A stretch of DNA of 8,336 nt from Dehalococcoidia bacterium (GTDB lineage Bacteria > Chloroflexota > Dehalococcoidia > Dehalococcoidales > DAOWJH01), in NCBI GenBank assembly GCA_030640495.1, contig DAOWJH010000103.1, forward strand, positions 1-8,336. The letters run 5' to 3'. Positions 5,292 through 8,336 of the stretch are shown piece by piece. Numbering within the stretch: position 1 is the first letter of the stretch; each line of letters begins with the position of its first letter. A program made the position numbers and the translations under genes. The notes under the pieces are model-generated. The model worked only from the letters and a program-made list of their open reading frames with translations, was not told the origin of the DNA and did not search any database.

Positions 5292-6343
5292 TTACAATAG
5301 TAGCCTTCGTCGGTGTTCTGGTAGTGCTTATTCTCGTCCATGAGCTGGGGCATTTTGTAACGGCTAAAGCCTCGGGGGTAAGGGTGGAGGAGTTTGGCTT
5401 AGGCTTCCCGCCACGGTTATTTTCAGTAAGGCGGGGTGAAACAAGATACTCATTAAATGCGATACCTCTAGGTGGATTTACTAAGATGGCTGGTGAAGAG
5501 GACCCCAAGGTGTCAGGGAGCCTAGCCAATAAGAGCATCGGCACCAGGATACTCGTCCTCAGTGCCGGCTCACTGATGAATGCCCTGCTGCCCCTGCTTC
5601 TGTTCTCCATTGCTTTTATGGTTCCCCACGACCTGATAGTCGGGCAGGTAGTAGTAGAAGAGGTAGCCATAGGTTCACCGGCTGCCGGGGCTGGCATTGA
5701 ATCGGGGGATGTGTTCCTGCGCATAGATGGGAAAGCGGTGCATAATGTTGGCGATGTGTACCGCTATATCCAGCTTAGGCTGGGCAAAGAGGTTAGCATC
5801 CTGGTTAAACACAGCGACCTGACTACGGAGGAGATTCAGATAATACCGAGGTGGAAGCCTCCAGAGGGTCAGGGGGCGATAGGGGTTGTAGTTAGTATGC
5901 CACATTTAATCACCATTCGCCAGCACCAGCCGTTCTGGAAGGCAATACCCCTGGGAGTAGGCGCCTGTATAGAAACCTTCGTCTTATTCAAGAACGCGAT
6001 AATCAGCATGATTATCGGGACAGCGCCGGTGCAACTGACGGGACCGGTGGGCATTGCTCAACTAACCGGGGAGGTGGCTAAGGCGGGGCTCAGCCCACTG
6101 CTAGAATTGGCTGCTTTTATCAGCATAAACTTAGCCATAATCAATATCTTTCCCCTACCCGCCTTAGATGGTGGCAGGATTGTATTTGTCCTTCTGGAAT
6201 GGGTTCGCCGGGGGAAGCGCATCTCACCAAAGGCAGAGGGGCTGGTGCATTTTATCGGCTTCGTTATGCTAATGGGAGTAATTATAGTAATTACCTACCA
6301 GGATATTATACGCATCATAAGTGGAGGCAGCCTAATACCATGA
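5285..6343 (+). CDS. rseP: RseP-type site-2 intramembrane zinc metalloprotease (M50)
   Basis: Site-2 proteases cut transmembrane segments of anti-sigma factors or signal-peptide remnants within the membrane. The 352-residue product has the zinc motif HELGH (His19, Glu20, His23) in the first membrane segment, GFPPRLFSVRRGETRYSLN with the membrane-reentrant region and GGFTKMAGEEDP, a second hydrophobic segment (about 88-112), one PDZ domain (about 115-190, with GSPAAGAGIESGDVFLRIDG), further hydrophobic segments, and NIFPLPALDGGR with the third zinc ligand Asp295 and its LDG motif. All catalytic residues are present. It is shorter than E. coli RseP, which has two PDZ domains; single-PDZ forms are usual outside Proteobacteria. 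The start is GTG at 5285, overlapping dxr by seven bases, with GGAG (5274-5277) seven bases upstream. Its substrate is unknown; no sigma or anti-sigma gene is in the window. Confidence 0.95.
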   Translation: MLITIVAFVGVLVVLILVHELGHFVTAKASGVRVEEFGLGFPPRLFSVRRGETRYSLNAIPLGGFTKMAGEEDPKVSGSLANKSIGTRILVLSAGSLMNALLPLLLFSIAFMVPHDLIVGQVVVEEVAIGSPAAGAGIESGDVFLRIDGKAVHNVGDVYRYIQLRLGKEVSILVKHSDLTTEEIQIIPRWKPPEGQGAIGVVVSMPHLITIRQHQPFWKAIPLGVGACIETFVLFKNAIISMIIGTAPVQLTGPVGIAQLTGEVAKAGLSPLLELAAFISINLAIINIFPLPALDGGRIVFVLLEWVRRGKRISPKAEGLVHFIGFVMLMGVIIVITYQDIIRIISGGSLIP

Positions 6344-7386
6344 ACCCTCGGCGAGTGTCTAAATCTATTCAAATCGGCAAGGTAACAGTTGGTGGCAACG
6401 CACCCATCGTGGTGCAAGCTATGACCAAGACGGATACTCATGATGTTATGTCAACTATTCACCAAATCAAGGAGTTGGAAGACTGTGGCTGTGAACTGGT
6501 GCGGGTAGCCGTGCCTGACAGCCAAGCGGCACAGGCTATAAGAGCAATAAAAAGAGTGGTTTCTCTACCGATAATTGCCGATATTCACTTTGATTATCGG
6601 CTGGCATTAATGGCATTAGAAGCTGGTGCTGACGGGCTCCGGCTGAATCCAGGCAATATCGGTGAGCCGGAAAGGGTTAAGGCAGTCGCTAAAGCTGCCA
6701 AAGAGAGGGGTATCCCTATCCGCATCGGGGTAAATGCCGGCAGTCTACCTAAAACAGCTAACCCCCAATTAACCACCGCCCAGTGGATGGTAGAGGCTGC
6801 CTTAGGGCAGATAAAGCTGCTGGAAAGCTTAGGCTTTGAGCTGATTAAGGTGTCGCTCAAGGCATTTGATGTGCCGACTACCATTGAAGCCTATAGAGAC
6901 ATTGCTCAAAAAATGCCCTACCCTTTGCATATAGGCATTACCGAAGCCGGCACGCCAAGGACAGGTGTTATCCGCAGCACGGTAGGCATCAGCACCCTGC
7001 TCTACCTGGGTATTGGTGATACTATTCGGGTGTCACTAACTGCCCACCCCAGGGAAGAGGTCATTGCTGGTTATGAAATCCTGAAAAGCCTGAATCTGCG
7101 CCAGCATGGGCCGATACTGGTCAGTTGCCCCTCCTGCGGTCGGGCTGAGGTTGACATTATAAAACTGGCCGGGGAAGTAGAGGAGCGGCTGGTAAAGATT
7201 GATAAGCCGATAAAGGTAGCGGTGATGGGGTGTGTGGTCAATGGGCCGGGCGAAGCCAAGGACGCTGATATAGGCATTGCCTGCGGCAAAGGTAGAGCCG
7301 TGCTATTTAAAAAAGGCAAGAAGGTTAAAACTATAAAGGAAAAGGATTTTGTGGAGGTGTTGATGGCAGAGGTGGAGAGGTTTTAG
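6340..7386 (+). CDS. ispG: 4-hydroxy-3-methylbut-2-en-1-yl diphosphate synthase
   Basis: IspG (GcpE) reduces MEcPP to HMBPP with a [4Fe-4S] cluster, the penultimate MEP-pathway step. The 348-residue product has the TIM-barrel part (about 1-240: KVTVGGNAPIVVQAMTKTDT, CELVRVAVPD, PIIADIHFDYRLAL, GADGLRLNPGNIG, IRIGVNAGSL, HIGITEAGT, STVGISTLLYLGIGDTIRVSL) and the cluster domain with SCPSCGR (Cys263, Cys266) and MGCVVNGPGE (Cys298, Glu305), the expected three cysteines and one glutamate. This is the short two-domain bacterial type. The ATG at 6340 overlaps the rseP stop (ATGA) and gives the standard N-terminus; GGAGG (6323-6327) lies 12 bases upstream, somewhat far. The open frame continues upstream to 6199, but that part lies within rseP and is not family sequence. 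Last gene of the compact operon. Confidence 0.98.
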   Translation: MNPRRVSKSIQIGKVTVGGNAPIVVQAMTKTDTHDVMSTIHQIKELEDCGCELVRVAVPDSQAAQAIRAIKRVVSLPIIADIHFDYRLALMALEAGADGLRLNPGNIGEPERVKAVAKAAKERGIPIRIGVNAGSLPKTANPQLTTAQWMVEAALGQIKLLESLGFELIKVSLKAFDVPTTIEAYRDIAQKMPYPLHIGITEAGTPRTGVIRSTVGISTLLYLGIGDTIRVSLTAHPREEVIAGYEILKSLNLRQHGPILVSCPSCGRAEVDIIKLAGEVEERLVKIDKPIKVAVMGCVVNGPGEAKDADIGIACGKGRAVLFKKGKKVKTIKEKDFVEVLMAEVERF

Positions 7387-7448
7387 AGGGTTGAAGGGGG
7401 TAGGTTGATTGGATTCCAGAGCGGGGATGGTGGGCAGGTGACCGAGCA

Positions 7449-7874
7449 GTGGCGGCTGAGATGAGAAGAAAAGACTATACAATATATAACATTGTTACCG
7501 CTTTACTGGAAGAGGCAGTCCTGGTAGCGGTTGTTATCTGGCTGTTGCCACAATGGGGAATAAACATCCCTATATGGGGTCTTGTCCTGATGATGGTCGC
7601 TCTGGGGGCTTATAATTTTATAACCTACAAGCTGGGTAAGCGGGCGCTAGACAGGAAACCGACGGCTTCCCTTGAAGCTATGGTCGGGTGCAGTGGCGAG
7701 GCAGCGACACCACTTGCTCCCAAGGGCTATGTTCAAGTTAAGGGTGAACTGTGGCGGGCACTATCAACCGAGCGAAACATAGATAAGGGTGAGGAGGTTG
7801 TGGTTGTAGAGATAAAGAAGCTGACCCTTCTGGTGGCGCCTTTGCCCAATAGTAGCAGTGAAGTAAGTGAATAG
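7449..7874 (+). CDS. Small NfeD-like membrane protein (two TM segments plus OB-fold domain)
   Basis: The 141-residue product has two hydrophobic segments (about residues 12-33 and 40-62), a short basic linker (KLGKRALDRKP), and a soluble C-terminal domain (about 78-131). That domain reads like the NfeD OB-fold: MVGCSGEAATPLAPKGYVQV, then GELWRALS, IDKGEEVVVVEIKKLTLLVAP. NfeD-like proteins usually pair with slipin/stomatin (SPFH) proteins and act at the membrane, with roles in quality control or microdomains; the exact job here is unknown. GTG at 7449 is chosen because AGGTG (7436-7440) lies eight bases upstream; an ATG at 7461 is the alternative. The gene lies 62 bases after ispG, on the same strand and possibly co-transcribed. 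No slipin gene adjoins it; a permease remnant follows directly. Family assignment is by pattern and moderately sure. Confidence 0.7.
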   Translation: MAAEMRRKDYTIYNIVTALLEEAVLVAVVIWLLPQWGINIPIWGLVLMMVALGAYNFITYKLGKRALDRKPTASLEAMVGCSGEAATPLAPKGYVQVKGELWRALSTERNIDKGEEVVVVEIKKLTLLVAPLPNSSSEVSE

Positions 7875-8035
7875 ATGTTTTCTACAATTGAGATAATCAT
7901 TATCCTGCTTATCGGGGCTGGTGGCAGGGTATGATATTTGTCATCCTACTTTTTGTGTTACACTATCCCATCCACTTGGCAGTGGGAACATCTTCCTTTA
8001 TAATGATGACAACTGCTGCTTCAGGCTTACCATGA
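7875..8035 (+). pseudogene. Decayed TauE/SafE-type permease fragment
   Basis: A reading frame opening with ATG one base after the NfeD-like stop gives MFSTIEIIIILLIGAGGRV and then TGA (7932-7934). In a second frame from 7931 the translation MIFVILLFVLHYPIHLAVGT continues SSFIMMTTAASGLP and stops at TGA 8033-8035. Joined across a frameshift near 7928, the two read as the start of a TauE/SafE (sulfite exporter family) protein: hydrophobic helix, Gly-rich GAGG(G) turn, hydrophobic helix, then the typical 'AVGTSxFxxxxTAxSG' motif. Members normally have about 240-270 residues and seven or eight TM segments; here only about 50 residues survive. The remnant is both frameshifted and truncated. The assignment rests on motif memory, not on a search. 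Confidence 0.55.
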
Positions 8036-8087
8036 TTACAATTCAATACCTTGCCTAAAGGGTGAAGGGTATATATCAGCGAAAGAG

Positions 8088-8336
8088 ATGGCCTATGTAG
8101 AACTGGAGCCGGAACTCTCAGCCTGTGTGGAAACAAAGGCAAAGAGGCGATATGAACAGATTCAGAGTGAGCTTCTGGGCAGGGGTGAGGAGGGGGAGGT
8201 GGGGGAGAGGCTTGAGATATTGAGGCTTTTTCTGGAAACTACCGATTTCAGCAAGCTACGCAACGAATACGAAAAGCACCTGGTGAAAGGGAGAAGAGTC
8301 AAATTCATATTATATTTAGTAGAAGGGAAACCAAGG
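8088..8336 (+). CDS. Unrecognised charged protein, 5' part (runs off right edge)
   Basis: From ATG at 8088 an open frame of 83 codons reaches the window end without a stop. It begins MAYVELEPELSACVETKAKR, is rich in Glu, Lys and Arg, probably largely helical, and contains a Gly/Glu-rich segment (GRGEEGEVGE). Toward the end it turns to KGRRVKFILYLVEGKPR, with a short hydrophobic stretch that looks like a beta strand rather than a membrane segment. I do not recognise the family. The Shine-Dalgarno for 8088 is poor. The same frame is open back to 8010 and reads plausibly (YNSIPCLKGEGYISAKEM just before the ATG), but has only CTG or ATA codons as starts, so the true 5' end is uncertain or has been lost. 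It could be a real small gene or a truncated one. Confidence 0.5.
   Translation, partial: MAYVELEPELSACVETKAKRRYEQIQSELLGRGEEGEVGERLEILRLFLETTDFSKLRNEYEKHLVKGRRVKFILYLVEGKPR
8177..8205 (+). other. G-quadruplex-type G-tract
   Basis: Four G runs (8177-8179, 8182-8185, 8192-8196, 8201-8205) are separated by loops of 2, 6 and 4 bases, which fits the canonical G3+N1-7 pattern on the coding strand. It lies in the Gly/Glu-rich part of the partial open frame. Folding is predicted from pattern only. Confidence 0.5.

Noticed and set aside
6199..6339. Extended N-terminus of ispG within rseP
   Set aside because: The 47 extra residues are an out-of-frame reading of rseP coding sequence and are not IspG-like; the overlapping ATG at 6340 is normal.
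7875..7934. MFSTIEIIII... as the N-terminus of a slipin partner for the NfeD-like protein
   Set aside because: The position would fit, but the sequence that follows (GAGG, then HLAVGTSSF in the shifted frame) matches the TauE/SafE pattern and no SPFH sequence follows.
1..8336. CRISPR array, tRNA/rRNA genes, insertion sequence or integrase
   Set aside because: No regularly spaced direct repeats, no tRNA cloverleaf or rRNA sequence, and no transposase or recombinase coding sequence was seen.

Overview
The window is a housekeeping gene cluster that looks like Dehalococcoidia or a related Chloroflexota lineage. The gene order rpsB-tsf-pyrH-frr-cdsA-dxr-rseP-ispG, the short EF-Ts, the mixed start codons (TTG, GTG, probably CTG) and the intergenic hairpin repeat of the 'GTCATT..GAG / CTC..AATGAC' type all fit. 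The taxonomic call is inference from gene order and protein style; no marker was searched.

Layout. Positions 1-267 (minus strand) hold the N-terminal 89 codons of hisF, with a near-consensus promoter whose -10 box lies so close to the ATG that the mRNA should be leaderless. Positions 268-701 are a non-coding divergent region with a palindromic intergenic repeat (370-445), a candidate sigma70-type promoter for the main operon (626-654) whose spacer is filled by an 18-bp dyad, and a weak leader hairpin. Positions 702-7386 are eight tightly packed plus-strand genes: rpsB, tsf, pyrH and frr (translation, UMP phosphorylation), then cdsA, dxr, rseP and ispG (phospholipid activation, membrane proteolysis, two steps of the MEP isoprenoid pathway). 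tsf/pyrH, cdsA/dxr, dxr/rseP and rseP/ispG overlap by 1-16 bases, which suggests one transcript with translational coupling. uppS, usually between frr and cdsA in this order, is absent; only 39 bases separate them.

Positions 7387-8336 are more accessory: a small two-TM NfeD-like protein without its usual slipin partner, a decayed TauE/SafE-type permease remnant broken by a frameshift and a stop, and the start of an unrecognised charged protein running off the right edge, with a G-quadruplex-type G-tract inside it.

The genes connect ribosome assembly and recycling (S2, EF-Ts, RRF) with nucleotide supply (PyrH makes UDP, upstream of CTP, the CdsA substrate) and envelope lipid synthesis (CdsA, Dxr, IspG), plus a site-2 protease for membrane signalling. 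I found no evidence of a new defence, mobile or biosynthetic system. The notable signals are regulatory (leaderless hisF, dyad in the rpsB promoter, CTG start of tsf) and evolutionary (missing uppS, permease pseudogene).
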